DNA from: a virus
Strand: one strand, 5' to 3'
IMG/VR virus record: IMGVR_UViG_3300042691_010023
Span: 1-64,000 of that record
Length of the DNA stretch: 64,000 nucleotides
Positions 15,338-25,986 of this stretch are shown piece after piece. The first letter of the stretch is position 1. Every line of letters starts with the position of its first letter. Both the position numbers and the translations under genes were made by a program. The notes below the pieces were generated by a model, which saw nothing but the letters and a program-made list of their open reading frames with translations, was not told where the DNA came from and ran no database searches.

Positions 15338-17802
15338 TGGCTAATAGATTTGCAGATAGAGATAATCCCAAGGAAACGGGCCGGTTAGACTTAAGTACTA
15401 CACTGCTAGATATAATGCGAAAAGAGTTTCCGAATGATCCGTTATATAGTCAAGGATATTTAACGCCGGTACAGACTACTAAGCTTAGTAGTTTTGTAAA
15501 ACCATTTAATCAAAATGAATTGACACTATCTACTAGAAATAGTTTAAATGTGTTGCAGTTATCATCTGGCTCTAAAACGTATGCTGAATACATACTAGAT
15601 AAATCTTATCCGACGATAAACGACATAGATTTAGATGATTTAATAGATGAGGAATGGGACTTTTATATTAAAACGGAGCAAGAAGCTCCGCCTCGACCAG
15701 TGCCTCCAACTGGATTATTTCTTATTAATACAGAAATAGAACTAAACCCTGTAGATTGGCATGATGCTTATCTACAATATGGCCCGGGTACAATAACTTC
15801 ACGTTTATCTGAAGAAGGGGCAGATGAAACTACCGTTATACGTAATACATTTTGTGTGTTTTACATTGAAAATGGAGTAGCTTTACCGATACCTAATTAT
15901 CAAACATTAGAAGTAATGTTAGTAGAACGCGGTAAGACGTATAACGATATACAAGAAGCTGCCCCAGAACAAATACAGCAATTTGATATGACACTGGATG
16001 GTACATTTGAAGGTGATCGTACTGAAGGGGCGCCGAATCCTTTAGAAGAATTTGAATTTCGTAAAACGTTAGATCGTAGCATTGACTGGAACTATCAAGT
16101 ACGTTTTGAAAGTGGATATCGTCCAAAAGCTCCATTTTATCGAGATCCAGGAGATTATTTAAAACCAGCTGGTTATACTGGCAGTGGCGCAACTGATTTG
16201 TATTTATCTGAAGATCCGCGAGATTTATACTTCGACCAAGCATTTCAAAAACAGACTTATCGAGAAAAAATGCGAGAACGTTACGAAGGTAAGATGATCA
16301 TTTTAAATTGGCCAATACCATACGACAACAGAGACGGGGTAGGTGCTGGCACAGCAATTCTATCAGATGATGCAGTACTCGGACTGCGTATGATGATTAA
16401 CGGTTATTGGAAGCAAGTTATTGAATCAGATGTGATGCGTACGTATGCATCTATAAATAATTTTAGTTTAAATGAATATAGACCACTTCGAAGTGGCAGC
16501 ACATTTACCCCTCCGGCTGCACCGTTTGATAGCGCCCCAGATGGTCGATATGGCCCCCGCGGATATATAAATCTATTAATAGAGGCTGGGGGTATTGAAG
16601 CATTACAGGATGATGGTATAGACAGTCCCGTATGGAATGATTTTTCTCATATTGTAGAAGCAGATCGTTTAGATATAACAGAATATCGTCAATATTTAGA
16701 CAATTATAGTAACGGCGGAGATCCGTTTGAAATTGCATATTTAAAGCCATATGAACCAATTGGTAGTATTGCTTATTATTCACAAGATCGTTTAGATGCT
16801 TTACAACAACAAGCTTTAGCTCAACAACAAATAGACTCTATTAAAAAACATATACAAGAATATTGGCCTAAATTAGCAGCACGTACAATGGCATTAAAAT
16901 CTACTTTATCGAGTCAACCTGCTAGTTATACAGAATTATATATACAGAAGTTAGGGTCAAATTCTCCAGTATATAAAATTATGACGGCTGAAAAAGCGTA
17001 TCGATATGTAAAGAAAAAGAGAAAAGATTTAAAAACTAAAGACGAACGAACTAATTTACTAGAATTATTCGAACGCAACGAACGAATTTCTGCGGGGGCA
17101 TTTAATAGACCATCAGATGCAGATAATATTGTCGGTAAATCTAATTGGGGCGTAGTGTATTCTACGGAGACTGGTCCAAGTAATGGTATAGTACTAGCAT
17201 CATCGCTTTTATTCGGGGTCGCTGGTTTTGCGGCTGTAGTAATAGCAGATGCTATATCTGAGATGGGTAATGTAGGGTCATATCAATTACCACGTAATAA
17301 AGCTGGTATACGTAAACGTGCGTTACTTAATAATGCTACTTATATACGTGGTATGATAACAGCACAATTAATTAGACGTGACAATGAACTTAATTTGTCC
17401 ATACGAGTTGCAGATGCTGATGCTAAAATACAAGCGTTGCGTATTGCTATAGGTACGGCAGTAGACTTTTTGTTAGAAATTGATAGTTTATTGATAGCTG
17501 GAGATTCGTTAGAGGACTTCCAAGATATTTATAATAGAATGATGGCCCTGTATGCTGATTTAAATAGTATTAATGAAGACGACTTAACTGCTTGTAATAA
17601 AATACGTATCGATATTGATAATGTATTTAAAAATCAATTAGAGCGTTTATACAATGCTGTACAATATTTTAGACAACGTGTACATGACGAAATTGGCAAC
17701 AGAAGTAAATTCGGAGTAGTTTGGTCTGCTAGTGCTCAAAATATTATAAATCAATATTTACCAGGTAAGACATTTGATAATTATTTACCAGAAACGGAAT
17801 AA
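15337..17802 (+). CDS. Large baseplate structural protein
   Basis: An 821-residue protein. The N-terminal 100 residues and a Tyr/Asp-rich middle look structural, and the last 300 residues are mostly helical, with a short hydrophobic stretch near 625-645 (LLFGVAGFAAVVIADAI). No enzyme motif is visible. Between gp6 and the 1,471-residue tail protein, it likely contributes to the wedge. It starts TAATG after the previous gene. Confidence 0.6.
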   Translation: MANRFADRDNPKETGRLDLSTTLLDIMRKEFPNDPLYSQGYLTPVQTTKLSSFVKPFNQNELTLSTRNSLNVLQLSSGSKTYAEYILDKSYPTINDIDLDDLIDEEWDFYIKTEQEAPPRPVPPTGLFLINTEIELNPVDWHDAYLQYGPGTITSRLSEEGADETTVIRNTFCVFYIENGVALPIPNYQTLEVMLVERGKTYNDIQEAAPEQIQQFDMTLDGTFEGDRTEGAPNPLEEFEFRKTLDRSIDWNYQVRFESGYRPKAPFYRDPGDYLKPAGYTGSGATDLYLSEDPRDLYFDQAFQKQTYREKMRERYEGKMIILNWPIPYDNRDGVGAGTAILSDDAVLGLRMMINGYWKQVIESDVMRTYASINNFSLNEYRPLRSGSTFTPPAAPFDSAPDGRYGPRGYINLLIEAGGIEALQDDGIDSPVWNDFSHIVEADRLDITEYRQYLDNYSNGGDPFEIAYLKPYEPIGSIAYYSQDRLDALQQQALAQQQIDSIKKHIQEYWPKLAARTMALKSTLSSQPASYTELYIQKLGSNSPVYKIMTAEKAYRYVKKKRKDLKTKDERTNLLELFERNERISAGAFNRPSDADNIVGKSNWGVVYSTETGPSNGIVLASSLLFGVAGFAAVVIADAISEMGNVGSYQLPRNKAGIRKRALLNNATYIRGMITAQLIRRDNELNLSIRVADADAKIQALRIAIGTAVDFLLEIDSLLIAGDSLEDFQDIYNRMMALYADLNSINEDDLTACNKIRIDIDNVFKNQLERLYNAVQYFRQRVHDEIGNRSKFGVVWSASAQNIINQYLPGKTFDNYLPETE

Positions 17803-17811
17803 AAATAAAAC

Positions 17812-20800
17812 ATGTCATTAGAACGATTTACAAACAAAGACGATATTCTTTCGATTGATGGGGTTACACGTGGTATAGTCTGGAAAAAGGAAGATATTGA
17901 ATTACTTAGTTTAGATACTAAAGGTATTACTCCCGAAGGATCTATAGAAGTTGAAGTACACGTCTATTCTAAGACTGGCGGTTATATCAATAGTGTATTA
18001 CCTAGTGATTTTACTATCCGGGAAAATAAATTATATGTTAATTATATAGACACTTTAAATACGTTAGGTATTCGACGTGGAGAATTTGAAGTTGTTACTA
18101 ACATACATCAGCCAGTACTGGGTAACTTTAATGATCGACTTCTTCAATTAAAAGAAATTTCTCCGGACCGACGAGAAGTTTTAGTATCGTTAATACCTGT
18201 CGTTTCTGAAAAAATTCCTGACTATGAAACATTAATTCAAGATTACTTAAATGAATATACACGTGTTTATGATCAAGATTTAGCTATAAATTTTGGTAAA
18301 AACAATGTTTTCAAAGTAATTAATCATAAGGGCTGGGATACAAACAATGAATTAGTTATTCGTCTGTATAATCCTTTGCCGGATGATATTGTATTAAATA
18401 GCACGTTTTGGATTGTAGAAGAATTAGCAGATTCGTACATTGATAACGTTAATTTAACAATACCATTACCAGCCGATGAAGTAAATCATATTAAAGGCCC
18501 TAATTTTGATATCGATGAGGGCGCGGCGGTTATAACAGAAACTGAATTTAAAAGTTGGAACGATTTGTTAGATGCTAATCTATCAACATCTCAACAAGTT
18601 TTAGATCGTATGTTTTCTGGATCGTTATCTGGCGTGCCTTTGGGTATTGATTATTCTGCATTTGACAATTTTATATTTTATAGTTCTGCATATGAACGTT
18701 TAGCTAATTTTAAATATAAGCTTGAATTATTAGAATTTTATAACAATCGTATTTCAGTATTAGATAATGCATTAGGTTCTGATAGTGGATCGCTAACAAA
18801 TAATATTATAAATACACAAAAACGTATTGATAACATTATTGGATCTTTTGACGGATTTGAACGTTGGTTATATTATGAACCTACCGGTAGTTTAACTACA
18901 CACGGTGTGTCCGGCAGCTATTTAGGATCAGATGGATATACAGTAACAACATGGCCTAAATATTTAAGTAATAGCAGTTATATAGTACATACTCCTTCAT
19001 CTACAATAGCTAGAAATTGGTTTGCGACAGCATCAGCAAATGCGATATTTTATGATGAACTTAACGTTAATGCACTAGCAAAAACAATTCCTGAACATAT
19101 ACGTGTCGACCCTAATAACAGTGAGTATGAATTGTTTGTTAATATGATCGGTCATCATTTCGATATACTCTATTCTTACATTGATGCGTTATCACGTAAT
19201 TATCGTAACGAAGAACATCCTAAATTAGGCGTTGGTAGAGATACTTTATACGATATTGCTAAATCGATGGGCTGGACATTGACTAATGGTAATCAAGCTA
19301 CTGCATTATGGAAATATAAATTAGGGGTAGATACCGATGGTAAATATCAAAGTACCGGCAGTTTATTTAGTAAATCTAATGAAGAAATTACTACTGAAGT
19401 ATGGCGTCGTATTGTTAATAACTTACCGTATTTATTAAAGACAAAAGGTACTGCCCGTAGCATTAAAGCATTAATGGCATGTTACGGTATTCCGCAAACA
19501 TTATTAAGTATACGTGAATATGGCGGACCATTAGTATCAGGGGATGCTCCCAATATTATTGAGAATCGTTATGCGTACATGTTAGCCGTAAATAACGATA
19601 GTAATCCAGCTATTGAAAATGGGGTTACATCAGTAACATATACTCCGCCAGCTGGCGCGATTACACGAGAATTGCGATTTAGAACTATTTCTGGATCTAA
19701 TATGCAACTTTTTAGCGGAGGCGGAAGTACAATAGATTTAGAATATTTTTCATCTGGATTATTTTCGGGCAGTAATGAATATGGACGCGTTAAATTAAAT
19801 ACTTCTATTGTAACTCCATGGGCACCTATATTTGACGGAGATATATGGAACGTACGTTGGTGGTCTACTGGCGGTACCGGTAGAGTTCAAGTACAACGAG
19901 CCAGTGATCATTTTGTAGGACGTGTATCGCATCAAGTATCGGCATCAGGTGTAGCTTCAGCATTTACTACAGCTGGTGCTACTATTGCTGGCGGATTTAC
20001 TGGATATATACAAGAGTTTCGTGAATGGACAGAAGTTTTATCTCAAGCTACATTTAATGACCATACACTTAATCCTACTAGTTATGCATCATCTGCAAAT
20101 GTAACTGGTAGTTATACGACATTACAAGTACATTATACTTTAGGTAGTGATGGTAATGCATATGATCATAATGCAGCTACTACAATTTCTTCAAGTCATC
20201 CAAATAGATCTTATACAGGTCGTAATGGTACTGCAGTAGGTGCTGTTGCGCCGCCGGATCCGCAAATTGGTAACTATTTAGGTACGGAAGAAGTTTATTA
20301 TATACAAGGTATATCATTAGGTGGTAATTTACCAAGATCACAAAAGATACGTTTAGAGGATAATTTCTTAATTAGAAAATTATCGCCTGTAAATACAGGT
20401 GAACGATCTAGTTATGACTATGCTCCTATTGATAATAATAAATTAGGATTGTTTTATAGTCATGCCGATCAAATAAATAAAGATATTTTTGATCAATTCG
20501 GTGATGGTGAATTAGATGAATTTATGGGCGATCCCCAAGATGAGTTTGAGACTGAATATAAAACCTTACGTCATATATCAGATAAATACTGGCAGAAATA
20601 TATAAATCGTAACGACGTTAATGCATATATACGTATTTTTAGTCAATTTGATTTTAGTTTATTTAGTCAAATAAAACAATTGATACCGTTACGTGCTAAT
20701 TTAGCAGCTGGTGTATTAGTAGAACCTCATGCATTAGAACGTGCAAAAGTACAAATAACAAAACGTCCGCAAGTAGAAAATCCACAATACGATACAGAAA

Positions 20801-22227
20801 TACCACAGCCTGAAAATTTATTAAATGCCGAATATAGCCAATACACTGCTAGTATTCCGATGATAGAAAATATATTACAAATAGAAAGTAATTATCATAG
20901 TGGTAGTAGTGGATATTCAGAAGATGGTAATACATGGTTTGCTAATTTTGATCTTACTACACTTATATCTGCACAAAACCTTTATAGTAGTGGTACTTTA
21001 GATGATATTGATGTAGGATCAATTGATATAGCTGGAGTTATAAATGTAGAAAATGTTTATCATAGTGGTAGTAATAATGGATATGACGAAACTGGTAATA
21101 CTTGGTTTGGCGATATTAATCTTATAACTAATATTTTATCAGCACAAAGTATTTATCATACCGGTAGTAATAATGGTTATTCGGAGGCTGGAAACGCATG
21201 GTTTGCTAATCTAGGAGGTACGCCTAACACCGGCGCAATGGATTATTGTACTATTAATGTTAATGACATAGGAGAATTGCCGATATATACAGCTAGTTAT
21301 AGTCAAGTTTTTTCAAAAGACACTGGTACGGATATCACTAATACTGATTGGTCAATAGCTAAAATTAAAGGTACTAGTACATTATTAATTAATGATTATG
21401 ATGCTATTCGTTACATAACTGGCAGCGACTCACTTTGGATACAACATGCTAAATCTACCGGTACCCAAACAACTAATGAATTATATTGCGTGGTTAACGT
21501 GTCACGTGAATATCCGATTGAATGTGACATTACATTACGCATAACAGAACAATATGATAATAATATTCCTAGTTCTACTACACGTACTGTACGATTAGTT
21601 TCTATTGATAATGAAAATAATATTAATGTAGAATTAGCACGTAGCACTCAATCAGTTACTTTATTTAACGGTACAGATACAAATACTACGTTAGTATTTA
21701 ATGATATACATATTCCTTCATATAATCGTTTTGTTATATTGATTACATATACAGTTTCTGGACTTGGTAGTACTACAATTGAATTACGAAGATTAGTACC
21801 GATCATACGAATTAAAAAAGTATGCCATTCACATACATTACCTATTATCGATAGTTTTAGGCCTAGTAATATATATCAACGCATTGTTTATTATTACTCT
21901 GGTAGTAATGTTGGGGAGTCATTGCCGCGGCGTAATGCACTACATGCTGCTAGTCAAAGCTTAGGGTTATATTATAAACGTGAATACGTTACAGCCGCGT
22001 ATTTTGACGACGTACTAACACAATATGAAAATTCTACATATACAGGGACTCGTATATCAGCACCGGGTATTAATTTACCTATTACTACAGAAAATGCTAC
22101 TGCTATAGCTGGCACACCTGTAATCGAGGTATATGAAACAAATGCCAATCAATTAATTTTTACTAGAGATCCATCATCCCGTGGAGGTACTGGTAATACT
22201 GAACCTGGCAACTTATTAGTTAGATAA
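17812..22227 (+). CDS. Giant baseplate/tail protein with LamG-like insert
   Basis: A 1,471-residue protein. The first 450 residues are of unclear fold. From about 440 to 590 there is a helical tail-protein region with NLPYLLKTKGTARSIKALMA, as in P2 gpI-like and other contractile-tail wedge proteins. Residues 600-760 form a LamG/concanavalin-like sandwich (FTGYIQEFREWTEVL). Three tandem repeats with YHSGSNNGYDETGNTWF-type units lie near 1025-1140. The C-terminus is beta-rich. It is probably the main wedge or tail-tip scaffold. Confidence 0.65.
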   Translation: MSLERFTNKDDILSIDGVTRGIVWKKEDIELLSLDTKGITPEGSIEVEVHVYSKTGGYINSVLPSDFTIRENKLYVNYIDTLNTLGIRRGEFEVVTNIHQPVLGNFNDRLLQLKEISPDRREVLVSLIPVVSEKIPDYETLIQDYLNEYTRVYDQDLAINFGKNNVFKVINHKGWDTNNELVIRLYNPLPDDIVLNSTFWIVEELADSYIDNVNLTIPLPADEVNHIKGPNFDIDEGAAVITETEFKSWNDLLDANLSTSQQVLDRMFSGSLSGVPLGIDYSAFDNFIFYSSAYERLANFKYKLELLEFYNNRISVLDNALGSDSGSLTNNIINTQKRIDNIIGSFDGFERWLYYEPTGSLTTHGVSGSYLGSDGYTVTTWPKYLSNSSYIVHTPSSTIARNWFATASANAIFYDELNVNALAKTIPEHIRVDPNNSEYELFVNMIGHHFDILYSYIDALSRNYRNEEHPKLGVGRDTLYDIAKSMGWTLTNGNQATALWKYKLGVDTDGKYQSTGSLFSKSNEEITTEVWRRIVNNLPYLLKTKGTARSIKALMACYGIPQTLLSIREYGGPLVSGDAPNIIENRYAYMLAVNNDSNPAIENGVTSVTYTPPAGAITRELRFRTISGSNMQLFSGGGSTIDLEYFSSGLFSGSNEYGRVKLNTSIVTPWAPIFDGDIWNVRWWSTGGTGRVQVQRASDHFVGRVSHQVSASGVASAFTTAGATIAGGFTGYIQEFREWTEVLSQATFNDHTLNPTSYASSANVTGSYTTLQVHYTLGSDGNAYDHNAATTISSSHPNRSYTGRNGTAVGAVAPPDPQIGNYLGTEEVYYIQGISLGGNLPRSQKIRLEDNFLIRKLSPVNTGERSSYDYAPIDNNKLGLFYSHADQINKDIFDQFGDGELDEFMGDPQDEFETEYKTLRHISDKYWQKYINRNDVNAYIRIFSQFDFSLFSQIKQLIPLRANLAAGVLVEPHALERAKVQITKRPQVENPQYDTEIPQPENLLNAEYSQYTASIPMIENILQIESNYHSGSSGYSEDGNTWFANFDLTTLISAQNLYSSGTLDDIDVGSIDIAGVINVENVYHSGSNNGYDETGNTWFGDINLITNILSAQSIYHTGSNNGYSEAGNAWFANLGGTPNTGAMDYCTINVNDIGELPIYTASYSQVFSKDTGTDITNTDWSIAKIKGTSTLLINDYDAIRYITGSDSLWIQHAKSTGTQTTNELYCVVNVSREYPIECDITLRITEQYDNNIPSSTTRTVRLVSIDNENNINVELARSTQSVTLFNGTDTNTTLVFNDIHIPSYNRFVILITYTVSGLGSTTIELRRLVPIIRIKKVCHSHTLPIIDSFRPSNIYQRIVYYYSGSNVGESLPRRNALHAASQSLGLYYKREYVTAAYFDDVLTQYENSTYTGTRISAPGINLPITTENATAIAGTPVIEVYETNANQLIFTRDPSSRGGTGNTEPGNLLVR

Positions 22228-22241
22228 TTTGAATTAGGTAT

Positions 22242-22249
22242 ATATTTAT
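22242..22249 (+). promoter_or_regulatory. ATATTTAT intergenic element, copy 6
   Basis: ATATTTAT followed by TTAAAATAAGGA, 18 nt before the ATG at 22268, in a 40-nt gap. Confidence 0.5.
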
Positions 22250-22267
22250 TTAAAATAAGGATATAAC

Positions 22268-22936
22268 ATGGGTTATTTAAATAATAGTACAATTACTGTA
22301 GATGCAATTCTCACTAAAAAGGGCCGTGAATTATTAGCCCGCGGTCGTGACGAATTTAAAATCACTCAATTCGCTTTGTCCGATGATGAAGTAGATTATG
22401 ATTTATACAACACTGAACATCCGTTAGGTACTGCGTATTACGGTGCGGCTATAGAAAATATGCCGGTCATCGAAGCTTTACCCGACGAAAGTCAAATGAT
22501 GAAGTATAAATTAGTTACATTACCAAAAGGCACGTCACGTTTACCAGTAGTAAGTGTTGCGCAAACAGCAATAACTTTAGAAGCTGGACAATCTACAATA
22601 GTTGCTCCATCAACCGTAAATTTCCAAGGTGGCAATCGTCAATTTGGATATACCGCGATAATAGCAGATTCTGATGTAGCCACTATTAGAGTTACTAGAG
22701 CGGCTCCAGGACCTCGAGGAGCTACTCAGGCTCAATTTATTGGCGATTCAGAAGCAGCGCAAAGTATTACTGTTACCGGTACTGAGTTTGAAATTACAGC
22801 AGTACCGCAATACATGGTTGACGCTGTCACTACATTATTGATTATTGGTAATGAAACAGGCGGTAGAGCTTTAGTTACTATAAGATCTAAACGTGTAGAA
22901 GTTGCAACTGCAGCCGTAGCAGAAACAGTAAGATAA
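22268..22936 (+). CDS. Conserved virion structural protein
   Basis: A 222-residue protein starting YLNNSTITVDAILTKKGREL, with FKITQFALSDDEVDYDLYN soon after. I recall this N-terminal signature in T4-like phages outside the enterobacterial group, always among structural genes; its role is unknown. The C-terminal half is a beta-rich, Ig-like region. The three consecutive genes starting here appear to form one structural unit. Confidence 0.6.
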   Translation: MGYLNNSTITVDAILTKKGRELLARGRDEFKITQFALSDDEVDYDLYNTEHPLGTAYYGAAIENMPVIEALPDESQMMKYKLVTLPKGTSRLPVVSVAQTAITLEAGQSTIVAPSTVNFQGGNRQFGYTAIIADSDVATIRVTRAAPGPRGATQAQFIGDSEAAQSITVTGTEFEITAVPQYMVDAVTTLLIIGNETGGRALVTIRSKRVEVATAAVAETVR

Positions 22937-22956
22937 TTTAAAAGGAATTATAAAAA

Positions 22957-24186
22957 ATGGGAATGGGATCTAGAAGCGCAGCTGCATCAAGCCAATTTAA
23001 TGGTAGGGGCCTAGCTGTAGAAAATCGTACGAATGGCGCGCCCCAAGTGTCACGTGCTAACGCTGCTATAACTAATCAAGTTGAATCGTTAGCTCGTCAG
23101 TTAGCAGATCAAATTATACGTGAACGTGATGAAGCGGCTAGCCGTTCACGTTTAGGTAGAGTTTTTACAATGTTTGATACTGTAGATGATATACTACCTA
23201 ACAATGTAGAAATATTGACAAGAGGACTATTTAGTAGTAATACTGGTAGTCTAAGTACAATGTTTACATCGTCGACAGCTACTGCTATCCAAAAATCATA
23301 TTTTATTGAGGTATTCAATAAGAATCCTAGTACTGCTATAGATGCTGAAGTTCAATTTTCTATAGCATATGGACATTATCAAGGATCTGGTTCGAGAGAT
23401 TTAACCGGTGCGTTGAATGACGATACACCGACACGTGCTATTTATAAACAATATGCTCAAGTTTTATTACCGCCAAATGATTTTAAATTTACATTTAACG
23501 GTACAGATTCAGATAGTATCTATATACTAAATTTTAATCGTGCACGTTTCCGTGAAAAATTAGATCCGGGAAATTTAGAAATCAATTTAAGAGGTGGTTC
23601 TTATGTGTTACGATTAGTTGATGATTCTTCAACGGCAGGAGCTTCAATAGGTGAAGCTGGCTTGATTTATAATATAGTATCTGGTAGTATTGATGATGGT
23701 ACTAGTATATATTCACCTACAACATATTACGGATTAATGTATCCGCAACATGGTATTGTTATATTGAACGGAGATGCGTTGGATGCAGCAGCGCCGGCTG
23801 GGGTAGCTTTAAGTACAGATGATGGCGATGGTGTAGATCCTGTAAATCCTATGAAATTGTTTACTTCAATCAGCGGATCTATTGCATTAGCTGGCGTTGG
23901 TCAAACTTTTGGAGTACAAGCACGTTCTAGTGAACAAGTAAAATCTACATATTATTTTGTACGTGTTAAAAACGGCGAATATAATTATTCAAATAATCCG
24001 ACATTTGCAACCGGTTCTTTAGGAGCTTTAAGATATCCAACTTTTTATCGCGATCCGCAAACTTATATTACAACTGTAGGATTATATAATGATCGTCGTG
24101 AATTATTAGCATTAGCAAAATTAAGTCGTCCGTTATTAAAATCGTTTACTCGTGAAGCATTAATTAAAGTTAAATTAGACTTCTAA
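22957..24186 (+). CDS. Tail/baseplate structural protein, paralogous C-terminus
   Basis: A 409-residue protein: a helical N-terminal 70 residues, then beta-rich domains. The last 70 residues (YNYSNNPTF ... ITTVGLYNDRRELLALAKL) align with the end of the next protein (FNYTLNPTA ... ITTIGLYNDKAQLLAVGKL), so the pair shares a terminal domain. A good AAAAGGAA ribosome site precedes it. Its virion position is unknown. Confidence 0.6.
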   Translation: MGMGSRSAAASSQFNGRGLAVENRTNGAPQVSRANAAITNQVESLARQLADQIIRERDEAASRSRLGRVFTMFDTVDDILPNNVEILTRGLFSSNTGSLSTMFTSSTATAIQKSYFIEVFNKNPSTAIDAEVQFSIAYGHYQGSGSRDLTGALNDDTPTRAIYKQYAQVLLPPNDFKFTFNGTDSDSIYILNFNRARFREKLDPGNLEINLRGGSYVLRLVDDSSTAGASIGEAGLIYNIVSGSIDDGTSIYSPTTYYGLMYPQHGIVILNGDALDAAAPAGVALSTDDGDGVDPVNPMKLFTSISGSIALAGVGQTFGVQARSSEQVKSTYYFVRVKNGEYNYSNNPTFATGSLGALRYPTFYRDPQTYITTVGLYNDRRELLALAKLSRPLLKSFTREALIKVKLDF

Positions 24187-24192
24187 AAACAT

Positions 24193-25908
24193 ATGCCGGT
24201 TATTCCAACAGTATATAATACTATACGTCCCGGCGATTATCAAACTAATACTGTAAAAGCAAATAAACGCTACACAGTAAATAGTTCTTCATTTTCTGCT
24301 TCGGGGTATCGTGTGCATGAGGCAGTATGGAAATATCATGCTCCTGATGTAGGTGATCCTAGTATAGAATATCCTACAAATTATGATGGTACTAATCAAC
24401 ATGTTGTATGGAAGTCTATAGATCATAGATACTATCGTAATCCATATGATCCAGGTAATTGCCATGAGGGTACCGACCGTAGAAAAACAGAAAAAAATTA
24501 TTTTGTTTCTGCTAGCATTTTATCGTGTCCATATTTAGATACAGGTGAAAGTATTAAGCCGGGTACAGTAACAATTACTCGTGGCGGTGTTACATTACTT
24601 GATGATGGTAACGGTAATTTACGTTATAATTTTATTAGTACATCTAGTTTTGCTACTGCTAGCCGATGTTTTTTTCGTATGTCATTTAATAACGAATTTC
24701 GTCAATTCGAATATGGCACTGGATACATATCATCTGGAAGTGTTGAATATACGCTACGTAGTACTGAACTTCGGGCAGATGCTTATAATGTAACTATCGA
24801 TGGCGGAGTTACTACTACCAGTACAGTATTCGCATCCGGATTAGGCGCGGAAGTCGATGCTGATGGTAATGGTTCTGGCGGCATTCGAATACCTCATGAT
24901 AATGCTTTTAACAATTTAAATAGTTGTGATCGTTGGACTATTAGTTTATGGGTTTATAATGATGGTAGCGACGGAATCGTGTTAGCTAAAGGTCCTGTAC
25001 GTACTGAAGCATATTTAGACAGTGTTACTAAAAAAACTTCGATACGTACGGTGAGTTATAATTGGCCTAGTCCAATAACTTCGTTAAATTCATACAATAA
25101 ATTACGTACGCCTTTTTTAATTTATCGCGATTCAGGTACTATAGCATTTTTATGTAGTAATGGTACATCGTATTCAAAAATTGACGGTACAATGACTAAT
25201 AATGATTGGAACCATATAGTTATACGTCGCGATAATACTAATTTATCTATGTTTATTAACGGTTCATCAGTTGATTCAACAACAATGCCTAGCGAAACTA
25301 CATCTAATTCATCTGATATAACAATCGGCTGTCTTAATGGATTTAGCGATGCATTTAATTGCCAAATCGACGAAATACGTTTTTATGATTATGCAGTATC
25401 TAACGCAGAAATTACATCGTTAACGGGCCGTACATATTTATCTACTTCACTATATCAAACTAACGTTGTTGGTAATGTATTTTATCGTAGCGGTCAAATT
25501 GTTATATCGTCACCGATGCCGGTAATTGCAAAGCAGAATATTTTTAAGTCTACTGACTCTGTATGGAAAGTTGAATATCGGGGTGTACATAGAATTTACG
25601 AAAACGAAATACTCGTACGAGTGCCGGCTGGTCAATTTAATTATACACTAAATCCTACTGCTACATATCGACCTGGTACGGGCGCTGCAACAAATGACTG
25701 CAATCTTAGTACAAACGGAGCACAGTCTAATAATGAACCGGGAGATACTTATTTAGACATGTTTGTATCAGGCACGGTAGGTCCTTATATAACTACTATT
25801 GGATTATATAATGATAAAGCTCAATTATTAGCAGTTGGTAAATTAGCCAATCCTGTTACAAAATTAGATGATGTTGATATGAATTTTATTATACGTTGGG
25901 ACTATTAA
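24193..25908 (+). CDS. Structural protein with LamG-like domain
   Basis: A 571-residue protein. The middle (about residues 235-410) is a LamG/concanavalin-like sandwich, with LNSCDRWTISLWVYND, the WNHIVIRRDNTNLSMFINGS strand pair and NCQIDEIRFYDYAVS. This fold often binds sugars in phage tails. The C-terminal domain is shared with the preceding protein. It is probably a decorating or receptor-contact component of the baseplate. Confidence 0.65.
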   Translation: MPVIPTVYNTIRPGDYQTNTVKANKRYTVNSSSFSASGYRVHEAVWKYHAPDVGDPSIEYPTNYDGTNQHVVWKSIDHRYYRNPYDPGNCHEGTDRRKTEKNYFVSASILSCPYLDTGESIKPGTVTITRGGVTLLDDGNGNLRYNFISTSSFATASRCFFRMSFNNEFRQFEYGTGYISSGSVEYTLRSTELRADAYNVTIDGGVTTTSTVFASGLGAEVDADGNGSGGIRIPHDNAFNNLNSCDRWTISLWVYNDGSDGIVLAKGPVRTEAYLDSVTKKTSIRTVSYNWPSPITSLNSYNKLRTPFLIYRDSGTIAFLCSNGTSYSKIDGTMTNNDWNHIVIRRDNTNLSMFINGSSVDSTTMPSETTSNSSDITIGCLNGFSDAFNCQIDEIRFYDYAVSNAEITSLTGRTYLSTSLYQTNVVGNVFYRSGQIVISSPMPVIAKQNIFKSTDSVWKVEYRGVHRIYENEILVRVPAGQFNYTLNPTATYRPGTGAATNDCNLSTNGAQSNNEPGDTYLDMFVSGTVGPYITTIGLYNDKAQLLAVGKLANPVTKLDDVDMNFIIRWDY

Positions 25909-25915
25909 TATTTAT
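25908..25915 (+). promoter_or_regulatory. ATATTTAT intergenic element, copy 7
   Basis: ATATTTAT followed by ATAAAATGG, just after the previous stop. It lies 71 nt before the endonuclease ATG, but only 5 nt before a 16-codon mini-frame (25921-25971, MDNEFDEYNWFPDNMV) that could be a leader peptide or chance. Confidence 0.45.
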
Positions 25916-25986
25916 ATAAAATGGACAACGAATTCGACGAATATAATTGGTTTCCAGATAATATGGTTTAAAAGGAATAATAAGTT

